A DNA stretch of 17,530 nt, from assembly GCA_964590835.1 (NCBI GenBank), contig CAZPYD010000016.1, positions 1 to 17,530 of the forward strand, given 5' to 3'. Position 1 is the stretch's first letter, and every line of letters starts with the position of its first letter. Below, one piece after another: positions 1 to 7,345 of this stretch. The notes below the pieces were generated by a model. The model was not told where the DNA came from, made no database searches, and saw nothing but the letters and a program-made list of their open reading frames with translations. This DNA is from CAZPYD01 sp964590835. GTDB taxonomy: Bacteria > Patescibacteriota > Minisyncoccia > JAHISW01 > Tagabacteraceae. Both the position numbers and the translations under genes were made by a program.

Positions 1-1425
1 TACTTTTTTATTTTTTAAAGTCATTACTTTTATTCCTGCCTTTATTTTTCTAATTAATTCTGACGGAGATTTTATGCTTATTAAGCGTTTTAAAATATAA
101 CCGGGGCGGACGTAAAATTGTTTGTAAGCATAATTTAAAAGATTTTGCAGTTCTTCGTTGGAAAAATTTTTAGTCCAATATTTTGTTTTAAATTCTGGTT
201 GAGGGTTTTTTGCAAATTCGAGCCAGTGGTCATTTTTAAAAACTTTTTGTTCTAGAGCTAATTTGTATATTCTTGTTGCAGGGAATGGGGTTAATAGTGT
301 TATTTGCACAAAGTCTGGGTTTAATTTTTTAGCAAATCTTATTGTTTCTAATACATCTTCTGTTGTTTCGGTTGGAGAACCTATCATAAAATATGCAAGG
401 GTTTCTATTCCCATTTTTTTTGTAAGGCTAAAAATTTCCAGTGCTTTTTCTAGGGTAATTCCCTTGTTTAAAACTTTTAAAATTTTTTCTGTACCTCCCT
501 CAACGCCGTAGTGTATTCTTTCGCACCCTGCTTTTTTTAGGAGTTTTAGTATTTCCTCGTTTACTGTATCTACTCTAGCTCTAATATCCCAACTGAATTT
601 TAGTTTTCTTTTTATAATTTCATTGCAAATATCTATTGTTCTTTGTTTGTCTACTGTAAAAGTGTCGTCGTAGATAAAAATTTCTTTAATTCCTAAGTTT
701 AAACATTCTTCCATTTCATCGACAACATTTTGAGCTGATCTTTTTCTGAAAACTTTTCCAAGACTTGGCCTGTCGCAAAAGGTACATTGAAAAGGACAAC
801 CGCGACTAGTGAACATTGTGGTGATAGGATTTTTCTTAGCTAAAAGTGAAAAATATTTTTTGTAAGACAGCATTTCTCGAGGAGGAAAAGGAAGTTCATC
901 TAGATTCTCACAATATTTTCTTATCCCAGTATTTATTGTTTGGCCATTTTCTTTAAAAACGAGACCTTGGATTTCTTTTAATTTTTCTGTGTTATTTATA
1001 TTTTTAAGAAGTTCAAAAAAGACCTTTTCTCCTTCGCCTAAAACAGCATAGTCGATATTTTTTAAGTTTATGGTTTCTTCAGGATAGATATTTATGTGCG
1101 GACCACCCAACACTATTTTTACATTAGAGCAGGCTTTTTTAGCTATTTTCGCTGTTTTTAGAACATCTAAGAGTGTTAATGTCATTGTTGTAATACCAAC
1201 AACATCAGGAGAGAATTTTTTTATTTTATTTTTTAGTTCATCGTAAGTTAGCTTTTCTACTTGGGCGTCTATTATTTTAAGATCGTGGTCGGAATATTTT
1301 TTTAGATACCCTGCTAGATATAAAAGACCAAGAGGTGGGTCAAATCCTCTTTCAGTTTTTATAATTTCTGGATTACAGCTTAAAACCTCGTTTTTATTTG
1401 GAGGGTTGATTAGAAGTATGCGCAT
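1..1425 (-). CDS. B12-binding-domain radical SAM protein, C-terminus cut by window edge
   Basis: The frame is open without a stop from ATG at 1425 to the left edge, 475 codons. It starts MRILLINPP, then PPLGLLYLAGYL, DVVGITTMT and LGGPHINIYPEE, which is the Rossmann-like cobalamin-binding domain (about residues 1-150). The radical SAM cluster motif CxxxCxxC follows as C210, C214, C217 within RGCPFQCTFCD, then GVEGGTE and a MIGSPTET segment of the radical SAM barrel. The family (BchE/class B type) uses SAM and often cobalamin for methylations or rearrangements; the substrate cannot be told. No SD site is seen; only 2 bp separate it from the nitroreductase stop, so translational coupling is likely. 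It is the last visible gene of a minus-strand unit with a glycosyltransferase, so modification of a lipid or surface glycan is possible but inferred. Confidence 0.9.
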   Translation of the reverse strand, partial: MRILLINPPNKNEVLSCNPEIIKTERGFDPPLGLLYLAGYLKKYSDHDLKIIDAQVEKLTYDELKNKIKKFSPDVVGITTMTLTLLDVLKTAKIAKKACSNVKIVLGGPHINIYPEETINLKNIDYAVLGEGEKVFFELLKNINNTEKLKEIQGLVFKENGQTINTGIRKYCENLDELPFPPREMLSYKKYFSLLAKKNPITTMFTSRGCPFQCTFCDRPSLGKVFRKRSAQNVVDEMEECLNLGIKEIFIYDDTFTVDKQRTIDICNEIIKRKLKFSWDIRARVDTVNEEILKLLKKAGCERIHYGVEGGTEKILKVLNKGITLEKALEIFSLTKKMGIETLAYFMIGSPTETTEDVLETIRFAKKLNPDFVQITLLTPFPATRIYKLALEQKVFKNDHWLEFAKNPQPEFKTKYWTKNFSNEELQNLLNYAYKQFYVRPGYILKRLISIKSPSELIRKIKAGIKVMTLKNKKV

Positions 1426-1427
1426 AA

Positions 1428-2072
1428 TTAATTTTTAAATTTTTTTACAAACTTATCTACTAAAGGAAAAATTAATTTTTTAATAAAATTTGGTATTTTA
1501 TAATAAATCTTTCTTAGAAACCTCTTTAAATATATTTTAAATGGAGTTTTTTCTTCTTGCCAAGAAAAAGTATTTAAAGAATAAATATCTTCCAGTTTAT
1601 TTTTTCTTGGTATTTCTCTTGAGTTTTGATTTGGGTATCCAAGGGCAATATAAGCGATAGGTTCATAAGGTTTTTTTATATTAAAAATCTTTTTTAAAGC
1701 ATCTTTGTTAGGTAAGTGACAAATCCAACATGCACCAAGACCAAGGTCATGAGATGTTAAAAGCATATTTTGGATAGCAGCCGAACTGCTCTGTATGTAA
1801 TCTCTAAATTCTAAATTGTCGGTTTTTGACTTATTGTAAAGAACTAAAACTCCAGACGGGGCATTTTTAACAACATGAGAGCCGCCACTATCAAAAATTT
1901 TATTTTTGATGCTTTGGTCGTCAACAAAAATAAACTTCCATCCCTGAGTGTTGCAATGGCTTGGCGCCCACATTCCGGCTTCTATTATTTTTTCCAAGAT
2001 TTCTTTTTCTATTTTTTTATTAGAGAAATTTCTAACACTTCTTCTTGTTTTTATAGCTTCTTTTAGTTCCAT
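1428..2072 (-). CDS. Nitroreductase-family flavoprotein with basic C-terminal tail
   Basis: The 214-residue protein has the FMN-binding signatures of the nitroreductase family: TRRSVRNF at residues 9-16, APSHCNTQGWKF near 36-47 (S38, N41, Q43, W45), and the GLGACWICHLP segment followed by ALGYP. Members are FMN-dependent NAD(P)H oxidoreductases that act as dimers; the substrate is not predictable. The last 45 or so residues are an addition rich in Lys, Arg and aromatic residues (IYLKRFLRKIYYKIP and onward), which may lie on the membrane or bind a partner; this is inference. It starts 6 bp after the glycosyltransferase stop and ends 2 bp before the radical SAM start, so the three are one transcription unit. 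No SD is visible. Confidence 0.9.
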   Translation of the reverse strand: MELKEAIKTRRSVRNFSNKKIEKEILEKIIEAGMWAPSHCNTQGWKFIFVDDQSIKNKIFDSGGSHVVKNAPSGVLVLYNKSKTDNLEFRDYIQSSSAAIQNMLLTSHDLGLGACWICHLPNKDALKKIFNIKKPYEPIAYIALGYPNQNSREIPRKNKLEDIYSLNTFSWQEEKTPFKIYLKRFLRKIYYKIPNFIKKLIFPLVDKFVKKFKN

Positions 2073-2078
2073 TTTATT

Positions 2079-2954
2079 TTATTTATTGTAAATAATAATT
2101 TCTGCCAGTAATCCAAAAAATAGAGTTTGCAGAGCTGTGGCAAAAAGTATCATGATTGTTGTATCGAAGAAGGTGGGGATAATATTTACCAAAAACAAAA
2201 AAGAGAACAGAATAGCAACAGAAAAAATAGTCAAGCTTATTGGCAAGAAAACCTTGATTGGTTTAAAAAAGAGTGAAAGTTTTGTTATTAATTTCATGAA
2301 GTTTACAAAATCAACAGCTTTAATAGAAGATTTGCCTTTTCTTTTGTAGTATTCAATTGGGATAAATTTGGTTGGGTAGCCGTGGCTTAAGCAGATCATT
2401 GTAAGGGTGGATGTGAAAGAAAATCTCTCTGGGAAAAGATTCCAGTATTTTAAAGCGATATCTTTTTTAAACATTCTTAGTCCACAATTTAAATCAGGTA
2501 TTTTAGAGCCTGCCAAATAGCTGGCAAATTTATTTAAAATATTTTTGGCAAATCTTCTTTCAAGAGGGATACCTTTTCCATTTATTTTTCTATGGCCGGT
2601 GATTAGATCATAGTCATCGGAATGTTTAACAAACTCAGGAATAGATTGTACTGGATAAGTACCATCACCATCGGTGATGATTATCCAATCATAATTGCTG
2701 TGGCGAATGCCTGTTTTTAGGCTGGCTCCGTACCCTCTGTTTTTTGGGTGATGTAATACTGTTGTTTGGCTTGATGAATTACTTATTTTTTCTAAAATTT
2801 TATCACTTCCGTCAATAGAGTAATCATTAACAAGTATTATTTCGTAATTACCTGAAAACTTTGGTTCAAGCGTTTCAGTGATTTTTGAGACAGTGTTTTC
2901 TATGGTTTCAACTTCGTTATAAACAGGAATTATTATTGAAAAACTTTTTTGCAT
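2079..2954 (-). CDS. Family 2 glycosyltransferase, DPM1-like, with two C-terminal membrane segments
   Basis: At 291 residues this is a GT-A fold family 2 enzyme: FSIIIPVYNE at 5-14, a nucleotide-sugar site LVNDYSIDGS (N43, D44, where VDDGS is more usual), HHPKNRGYGASLKTG, and the metal-binding D95-G-D97 in TDGDGTYP. DLNCGLRMFKKD and the Y-K-R-KGKSS motif are typical of dolichol- or undecaprenyl-phosphate sugar transferases. Two hydrophobic segments near residues 235-260 and 263-289 anchor it in the membrane. It likely moves a sugar from a nucleotide donor to polyprenyl phosphate for surface glycan synthesis. It heads the minus-strand unit with nitroreductase and radical SAM genes. A TTGAAT-N18-TAATAT candidate promoter lies in the AT-rich gap shared with the divergent ferredoxin. 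Confidence 0.92.
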   Translation of the reverse strand: MQKSFSIIIPVYNEVETIENTVSKITETLEPKFSGNYEIILVNDYSIDGSDKILEKISNSSSQTTVLHHPKNRGYGASLKTGIRHSNYDWIIITDGDGTYPVQSIPEFVKHSDDYDLITGHRKINGKGIPLERRFAKNILNKFASYLAGSKIPDLNCGLRMFKKDIALKYWNLFPERFSFTSTLTMICLSHGYPTKFIPIEYYKRKGKSSIKAVDFVNFMKLITKLSLFFKPIKVFLPISLTIFSVAILFSFLFLVNIIPTFFDTTIMILFATALQTLFFGLLAEIIIYNK

Positions 2955-2974
2955 AAATTACTTTGTTTTGTTAA

Positions 2975-2987
2975 TATATTAAATATT
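2975..2987 (+). promoter_or_regulatory. -10 box of the ferredoxin gene, leaderless spacing
   Basis: TATATT at 2975-2980 is followed by 7 nt and then ATG at 2988. A transcript starting 7 nt after the -10 box would begin at the start codon. No convincing -35 hexamer and no SD are present. Confidence 0.45.
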
Positions 2988-3215
2988 ATGGTTAAAATTA
3001 TTCAAAAACACAAGGAATGTATTGGGTGTGGGGCGTGTGCTGCTATGTGTCCTGATTTTTGGGAAATGAAGGAGGAAGATGGCTTGGCTCACTTGAAAGG
3101 GGCTACAGAAAAAGAAGGTGCTATTCAGGAATTAGAAATTGATAAAAAAGACCTTGGTTGTAATGAAGAGGCGAGAGATGTTTGCCCGGTAGATGTTATA
3201 GAGATAAAGGATTAA
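2988..3215 (+). CDS. Single-cluster 4Fe-4S ferredoxin
   Basis: I chose ATG 2988 (75 residues) over an earlier in-frame ATG at 2949, because the upstream one lies inside the divergent glycosyltransferase and adds a poor leader. C11, C14, C17 and C66 (followed by P67) fit the cluster ligands of the Pyrococcus-type one-cluster ferredoxins, and C21 and C58 match the positions of their second cysteine pair. The protein is acidic, as expected for a soluble electron carrier. It may supply electrons to the nearby radical SAM enzyme or nitroreductase, but that is only suggested by proximity. Its stop overlaps the convergent sugar transferase stop by 3-4 bp. Confidence 0.93.
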   Translation: MVKIIQKHKECIGCGACAAMCPDFWEMKEEDGLAHLKGATEKEGAIQELEIDKKDLGCNEEARDVCPVDVIEIKD

Positions 3216-4537
3216 TGAACTTTTCTGGCTATTAAGGCAAAAATTGTTTTTACTCCAATGGCTAAATCTAATACTATTGATCTATTTTTAATATAGTACA
3301 AATCGTACTGTAGTTTTTCTTTTGCGTCTTCAACAGAGGCTCCGTAGGGGTATTTAATTTGTGCCCATCCTGAGAGGCCAGGCTTGATAATGTGTCTCAT
3401 TGCGTAGTGAGGAATTTCTTTTTCTAATTGATTAATAAATTCAGGTCTTTCTGGGCGCGGGCCTATAAACGACATTTCTCCTTTTAGTACATTCCACAAT
3501 TGTGGTAATTCGTCTATACTTGTTTTTCTCAGGATATTACCTATTTTTGTAATTCTGGAATCTTTTTCAGTGGCCCAAACTGCACCGTTTTTTTCGGCAT
3601 TTTGTCCCATCGATCGGAATTTTATTATTTCAAAAACTTTATTATTTTTTCCTATTCTTTTTTGTTTATAAAAAACAGGTCCTTTGCTGTTTATTTTTAT
3701 CGTCGCAGATACAAAAGGCAATATAATCAATGTTGGTATTCCTAAAACTACAACTCCTATTATGTCCATCATTCTTTTGAATATTTCAAATATTTTTTTA
3801 TCTATTTCTTTTAGGTTTTCCAAAAACCATTCTTCTTTGACCATAGATACAGGAATTTTTTCAGCCAAAGTTTCATAAAATTTTTCAAAGTTAATAATCC
3901 CAATTTTGGATTGTAGCATGCTGTAAAATTCTTTTGATACTTCTGGGTTTTGCATAGAATTTCTGGATGCAATAATAAGTTGAACGTTATTTTTTTTGAT
4001 AAAGTTTTTAAAATTTTTAGGTAGATCATTAAAAACTCCAACAGGAAGATATCCAAACTGAGAATTTTCTTTTAGGTAGTCAGAGAAATCTTTTATTTCT
4101 TGTGATTTACCAAAAAAGATAATTTTTGTTTTGGATGACTTGCGATCAAGAATCCAAAATATTCTTCTCCATAGTATTAGTAAAACAGAAAGCAGAGCAA
4201 CATCTATTAATAAGTTTGTTTTTGGTGCAATTACTATTCCGGGAATAAGGTAAAAGATTGTTAGGGCGATAATAGTACCTGCTAACATGGCTTTTAGGAT
4301 TTTTTCTACAATTTTTTTGTAAGATACAAAAGTTTTTATATCGTAAGCGCTACTTATATAGAAGATAAATAACCAAAGTATATGCACAAACAAGAAAGCA
4401 GTTCTATGTTCATCCCAGATTGATTGACTAACAACAGCTTGATATCTAATAGTTAGTGTCAGGAAAAGACTTATATAAAATAGAAGTAAGTCTCCTAAAA
4501 TAAGTATCCCGATTTTTGTATTTTGTGTAAAAATCAT
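3212..4537 (-). CDS. Polyprenyl-phosphate sugar-1-phosphate transferase (WbaP/WcaJ-like)
   Basis: The 441-residue protein has four to five N-terminal membrane segments (about 8-30, 48-65, 82-104, 108-128), a Rossmann-like domain (TKIIFFGKS near 137) and the bacterial sugar transferase domain from KRMMDIIG (254) to the end. That domain shows GPVFYKQKRIG (286-296), KFRSM (306-310), SIDELPQLWNVLKG (340-353), MSFIGPRPE (355-363) and PGLSGWAQI (386-394). The family loads a sugar-1-phosphate on undecaprenyl phosphate as the first step of exopolysaccharide or O-antigen-like repeat synthesis. It is convergent with ferredoxin and divergent from the element and polymerase gene at 4665-7180, with which it likely shares a pathway. 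No SD precedes the ATG. Confidence 0.94.
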   Translation of the reverse strand: MIFTQNTKIGILILGDLLLFYISLFLTLTIRYQAVVSQSIWDEHRTAFLFVHILWLFIFYISSAYDIKTFVSYKKIVEKILKAMLAGTIIALTIFYLIPGIVIAPKTNLLIDVALLSVLLILWRRIFWILDRKSSKTKIIFFGKSQEIKDFSDYLKENSQFGYLPVGVFNDLPKNFKNFIKKNNVQLIIASRNSMQNPEVSKEFYSMLQSKIGIINFEKFYETLAEKIPVSMVKEEWFLENLKEIDKKIFEIFKRMMDIIGVVVLGIPTLIILPFVSATIKINSKGPVFYKQKRIGKNNKVFEIIKFRSMGQNAEKNGAVWATEKDSRITKIGNILRKTSIDELPQLWNVLKGEMSFIGPRPERPEFINQLEKEIPHYAMRHIIKPGLSGWAQIKYPYGASVEDAKEKLQYDLYYIKNRSIVLDLAIGVKTIFALIARKVH

Positions 4538-4556
4538 AACGGTTTTATGTTTTGTT

Positions 4557-4585
4557 ACTATAAACTAAAAAATATATCCTGTCCA
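4557..4585 (-). promoter_or_regulatory. Promoter of the sugar transferase gene
   Basis: On the minus strand TGGACA (4580-4585) and TATAGT (4557-4562) are separated by 17 bp, a near-consensus sigma-70 type promoter. The -10 box ends 19 nt before the ATG at 4537, giving a leader of roughly a dozen bases. Confidence 0.7.
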
Positions 4586-4629
4586 GTGTTTTGATTGATA
4601 AATAATGTTTATTTTATATAACTATTTTA

Positions 4630-4658
4630 TTTTCAAATAAGTTTTTTTGTGATAGAGT
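4630..4658 (+). promoter_or_regulatory. Promoter running into start-codon element copy 1
   Basis: TTTTCA (4630-4635), a 17-bp spacer, and TAGAGT (4653-4658) with a TG-n extension (4650-4652). Only 6 nt separate the -10 box from ATG 4665, so the predicted transcript is leaderless and begins at the left repeat arm. Confidence 0.6.
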
Positions 4659-4664
4659 AAATTT

Positions 4665-4688
4665 ATGCCCGGTAGTACAAATTCAAAT
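4665..4688 (+). repeat. Left inverted arm of copy 1
   Basis: The 24-nt arm reads ATGCCCGGTAGTA then CAAATTCAAAT. It pairs with 4946-4971; it lacks the TT found after GTAGTA in the complement of the right arm. It encodes the first eight residues of the GIY-YIG protein. Confidence 0.85.
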
Positions 4689-4946
4689 ATGTTCTTTTAT
4701 GTATATGTACTAGAAAGTCTGAGAGATAAAAAGAGATATGTTGGTTATACAAAAGATTTGAAACAAAGATTAAAAGAACACAATTCCGGAAAAAATATTT
4801 CTACAAACCCAAGAAAACCATTCAAGCTAATATATTACGAAGCTTGCACGAATGAAGAAGATGCGAAAAGAAGAGAGAAATATTTTAAAGTTACTGGTGG
4901 GCGTAGGTTTTTAGCCAAAAGGTTGAGAGATTATTACAAGAATTAA
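4665..4946 (+). CDS. Small GIY-YIG nuclease of element copy 1
   Basis: This 93-residue protein is essentially one GIY-YIG domain: FFYVYVLES (Y14 in the GIY position), RYVGYT (Y25, G27), then R35 and H39 in KQRLKEHNSG, the PFKLIYYE strand and EDAKRREKYFK helix, and a basic tail. The family resembles the UvrC N-terminal nuclease domain and cuts DNA with a metal ion. The N-terminal residues MPGSTNSN come from the left repeat arm and are not part of the usual domain. There is no SD; ATG 4665 is 6 nt after a -10 box. The stop abuts the right arm. It is about 60% identical by eye to the protein at 11950-12240. A role in excision or transposition of its element is inferred; a host repair role is the alternative. 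Confidence 0.9.
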   Translation: MPGSTNSNMFFYVYVLESLRDKKRYVGYTKDLKQRLKEHNSGKNISTNPRKPFKLIYYEACTNEEDAKRREKYFKVTGGRRFLAKRLRDYYKN

Positions 4947-4971
4947 TTTGAATTTGAATACTACCGGGTAT
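4946..4971 (-). repeat. Right inverted arm of copy 1
   Basis: Its complement reads ATACCCGGTAGTA, TT, CAAATTCAAAT, matching the left arm in 23 of 24 aligned positions apart from the 2-base TT. It covers the first two bases of the polymerase start codon. Confidence 0.85.
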
Positions 4972-7180
4972 GTCTGAAAGATCAATTCGTTATATTGTAA
5001 ATGGAATAAAGGCAATTCTTTTTGCATTGCCACTTATGGCTCTTTTTGTGGCTGATTCTTTGTTTTTTCCATTTATTACCGGAAAAAATTTTTTGTTTAG
5101 GATAGTAGTAGAGGTTTTATTTTTCTTTTGGGTGTTTGTTGCTGTATTTGACAAGCAATATCGTCCAAGAAAATCAGCTATTTTATTGGCACTCACTGCA
5201 CTTTTGTTAGTTTTGACTCTCGCGACTATTTTTGGTGAAAATCCATATCGCAGCTTTTGGTCTAATTATGAAAGAATGGAGGGCTTGGTTGGCCATATTC
5301 ATTTGTTTGGATATTTCCTTATTTTGACAAGTGTGATGCGCTTTAAACGTGATTGGAAGGTTCTTTTTGGCTCAATGGTGGGTGTCAGCGCAATTGTTAC
5401 AGGCTATGGCTTTTTGCAGTTTTTTGGGAAATTAGCTATTCATCAAAGCGATGTGCGCCTGGATGCTACTTTGGGTAATTCTGGTTACTTGGCTATTTAC
5501 CTTATTTTTCACTTATTTTTAATAAGCCTTTTTTTCTTTTGGTTTAAGAATAAATGGGTTCGTGTTGGCTTGGTTGTTTTATTTGTTTTAGAGACTTTGA
5601 TTATTTTTTATACTGCAACAAGAGGAGCTATCCTGGGACTGGTTGGTGCTTTGTTTTTGTTCGCTCTCTTGATGGCTGTTTTTAGTAAAAACAAAAAAAT
5701 TCGCACGGGATTTTTAAGTTTTCTTATTTTTTGGATTTTGATTGCTGGTCTATTTTTGATTTTTAAAGATTCTCAATTTGTAAAAAGTAACAATGTTTTA
5801 AGTAGGTTGGCTTCAATTTCTTTAACTGAAACAACTGTCGAATCCAGATTTACTATTTGGGGAATGTCTCTTAAGGGTTTTCAAGAACACCCCGTTTTAG
5901 GTTGGGGCCCAGAAAATTATAATTTGGTTTTTAACAAATATTACGAACCAAAACTTTACAAACAAGAGCCTTGGTTTGATAGATCACATAATATTATTTT
6001 TGATTGGCTCATAAATGCTGGTATTTTGGGTCTTTTGGCTTATTTAAGTATTTTTATTTCGGTTTTGTATATTGTTTGGAATCTTTTTAGAAAAAATAAA
6101 TTTAGTTTATTTGAAGCCTCTGCTGCTGTTGCTGTGTTTGCTGCTTATTTTTTCCATAATATTTTTGTTTTTGATAATCTAACATCTTACTTTATGTTTT
6201 TTTCGGTGTTAGGTTATGTTCATTATTCTTGGGTTTCTGAAAAAGACATTGAGAAGCAAAAAGAAGAAGTAACTTTTGTTAAAGAGATTAGTCCACTGGA
6301 ATACGTTTTTGTTACTGGTGCTTTTGTTTTGATTGTGTTTTCTTTGTATTTTGTAAATATTAAACCAATTTTGGCTTGTAAAGGCTTGTTGAATACTCTT
6401 CGTGGTGTGCGTATTTCTCAGTCTGTAGAGCCAGTATTAGGTGGGTTTGATAAGATTTTTAGTTATAATAGCTTTGGTACAGGTGAAGCAAGAGAGCAGC
6501 TGAGTAACTATGTTAATCAAGTGGTTGCTTCTCCTAATTTTTCTCAAGAAGACAAAATAAAGGCATTAACGAAAGGGATCGATGGAATGGAAAAACAAGT
6601 TATTTCTTCCTCAGGTGATATTCGTTATTTGCTTATGCTTTCTTCTCTCTATGGTAGTGGCGGGCGAATAGATGATGCTTTGGTTGTAATAAATAAAGCG
6701 ATAGATTTGTCGCCCAAAAAACAACAATTATATTTTATGAAAGCTGATTTTTATTTAAAGCAAGGTAAACTCACAGAAGCAATTGATGTTTTAAAAGAGG
6801 TTTATGAAATTGATAAAACATTTGGAGAGGTAGCCAAGAATTTGGCAATTGTATATCTTGCAAATAAAGAAATAGATAAAGCAGAGCAGCTTTTGGAAGA
6901 ACATTTTGGAGATATTGTGATTTTAGATAAGAGGTTAGTTAACGCATATGTTGGTATAGGTAGATTTGATAGGGTGCGTGATATTTGGGAGAGATTTGTA
7001 TTAAGTGATCCAAATAATATTGATTATCATGTGAAGTTGGCGGCTACCCATGTTCAATTAAATGAAAATAAAAAAGCACTCGAAATACTACAAGAAACTT
7101 TAAATTTAAGCATGGATTCTAATACTAGAGAACAGATTAAGTTTTATATAAGTGAAGTAGAAAAGGTTTTAGGTAATTAA
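4970..7180 (+). CDS. O-antigen ligase/polymerase (Wzy_C-type) with C-terminal TPRs
   Basis: The 736-residue membrane protein has about a dozen hydrophobic segments up to residue 464 and a soluble C-terminal part. The O-antigen ligase region shows TRGAILG (217-223), GWGPENYNLVFNKYYEP (311-327) and RSHNIIFDWLINAGILG (338-354) in the large loop, the usual functional core. Residues about 550-735 hold tetratricopeptide-like helical pairs (GRIDDALVVINKAIDLSP, GKLTEAIDVLKEVYEID, ENKKALEILQETL). Members join or transfer lipid-linked glycan units on the outer face of the membrane. Its start codon forms the right boundary of element copy 1 and no SD precedes it. The visible promoter is before the element. 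It ends at the terminator at 7212. Confidence 0.92.
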   Translation: MSERSIRYIVNGIKAILFALPLMALFVADSLFFPFITGKNFLFRIVVEVLFFFWVFVAVFDKQYRPRKSAILLALTALLLVLTLATIFGENPYRSFWSNYERMEGLVGHIHLFGYFLILTSVMRFKRDWKVLFGSMVGVSAIVTGYGFLQFFGKLAIHQSDVRLDATLGNSGYLAIYLIFHLFLISLFFFWFKNKWVRVGLVVLFVLETLIIFYTATRGAILGLVGALFLFALLMAVFSKNKKIRTGFLSFLIFWILIAGLFLIFKDSQFVKSNNVLSRLASISLTETTVESRFTIWGMSLKGFQEHPVLGWGPENYNLVFNKYYEPKLYKQEPWFDRSHNIIFDWLINAGILGLLAYLSIFISVLYIVWNLFRKNKFSLFEASAAVAVFAAYFFHNIFVFDNLTSYFMFFSVLGYVHYSWVSEKDIEKQKEEVTFVKEISPLEYVFVTGAFVLIVFSLYFVNIKPILACKGLLNTLRGVRISQSVEPVLGGFDKIFSYNSFGTGEAREQLSNYVNQVVASPNFSQEDKIKALTKGIDGMEKQVISSSGDIRYLLMLSSLYGSGGRIDDALVVINKAIDLSPKKQQLYFMKADFYLKQGKLTEAIDVLKEVYEIDKTFGEVAKNLAIVYLANKEIDKAEQLLEEHFGDIVILDKRLVNAYVGIGRFDRVRDIWERFVLSDPNNIDYHVKLAATHVQLNENKKALEILQETLNLSMDSNTREQIKFYISEVEKVLGN

Positions 7181-7211
7181 ATCGCTTGGATTGGAACAGA
7201 AAAAGAATAAA

Positions 7212-7248
7212 AAATAAGCATTTGACAAAGATGCTTATTTATTTTTTA
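7212..7248 (+). terminator. Rho-independent terminator after the polymerase gene
   Basis: AAATAAGCAT (7212-7221) and ATGCTTATTT (7231-7240) form a 10-bp stem with a 9-nt loop, followed by a T-rich run. The stem is AT-rich but perfect. Confidence 0.75.
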
Positions 7249-7252
7249 TAGT
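7222..7252 (+). promoter_or_regulatory. Candidate promoter of the UDP-sugar dehydrogenase gene
   Basis: A consensus TTGACA (7222-7227) occupies the terminator loop; TATAGT follows at 7247-7252 with a long 19-bp spacer. It would give a leader of about 85 nt before ATG 7346. The spacing makes it uncertain. Confidence 0.4.
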
Positions 7253-7345
7253 TTTTTTGTTGATTTATTGAAGAAACAAGCTCAAGATTAAAGTGATTTA
7301 AGTAAAGTAGGATAAGGATTTTGATCTTTGAAAGGAGAATTAATA

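Larger units (their letters stand above)
4664..4972 (+). mobile_element. Start-codon GIY-YIG element, copy 1 (before the polymerase gene)
   Basis: A 301-bp core (4668-4968) begins CCCGGTAGTA and ends TACTACCGGG and is flanked on both sides by TATG (4664-4667 and 4969-4972). The flanks are direct, not inverted, copies, as expected of a 4-bp target duplication. The left ATG starts the GIY-YIG gene and the right ATG starts the polymerase gene. Nothing but the nuclease gene and the arms is carried. Mobility is inferred from this structure and from two further copies at 11934 and 15404. Confidence 0.65.

Noticed and set aside
263..511. Plus-strand 82-codon frame
   Set aside because: It lies antisense to the continuous radical SAM gene, whose frame has clear motifs and runs to the window edge.
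2949..2987. Longer ferredoxin N-terminus from ATG 2949
   Set aside because: It overlaps the divergent glycosyltransferase start and would remove the -10 box; residues after 2988 align with ferredoxin numbering.
4665..4971. Group I intron or intein with a homing GIY-YIG endonuclease
   Set aside because: The element lies between genes at a start codon, not inside a gene, and there is no intron core or split host protein.
4946..4971. Repeat arms as Rho-independent terminators
   Set aside because: The arms are about 100-250 nt apart, a single arm does not fold on itself, and no T run follows.
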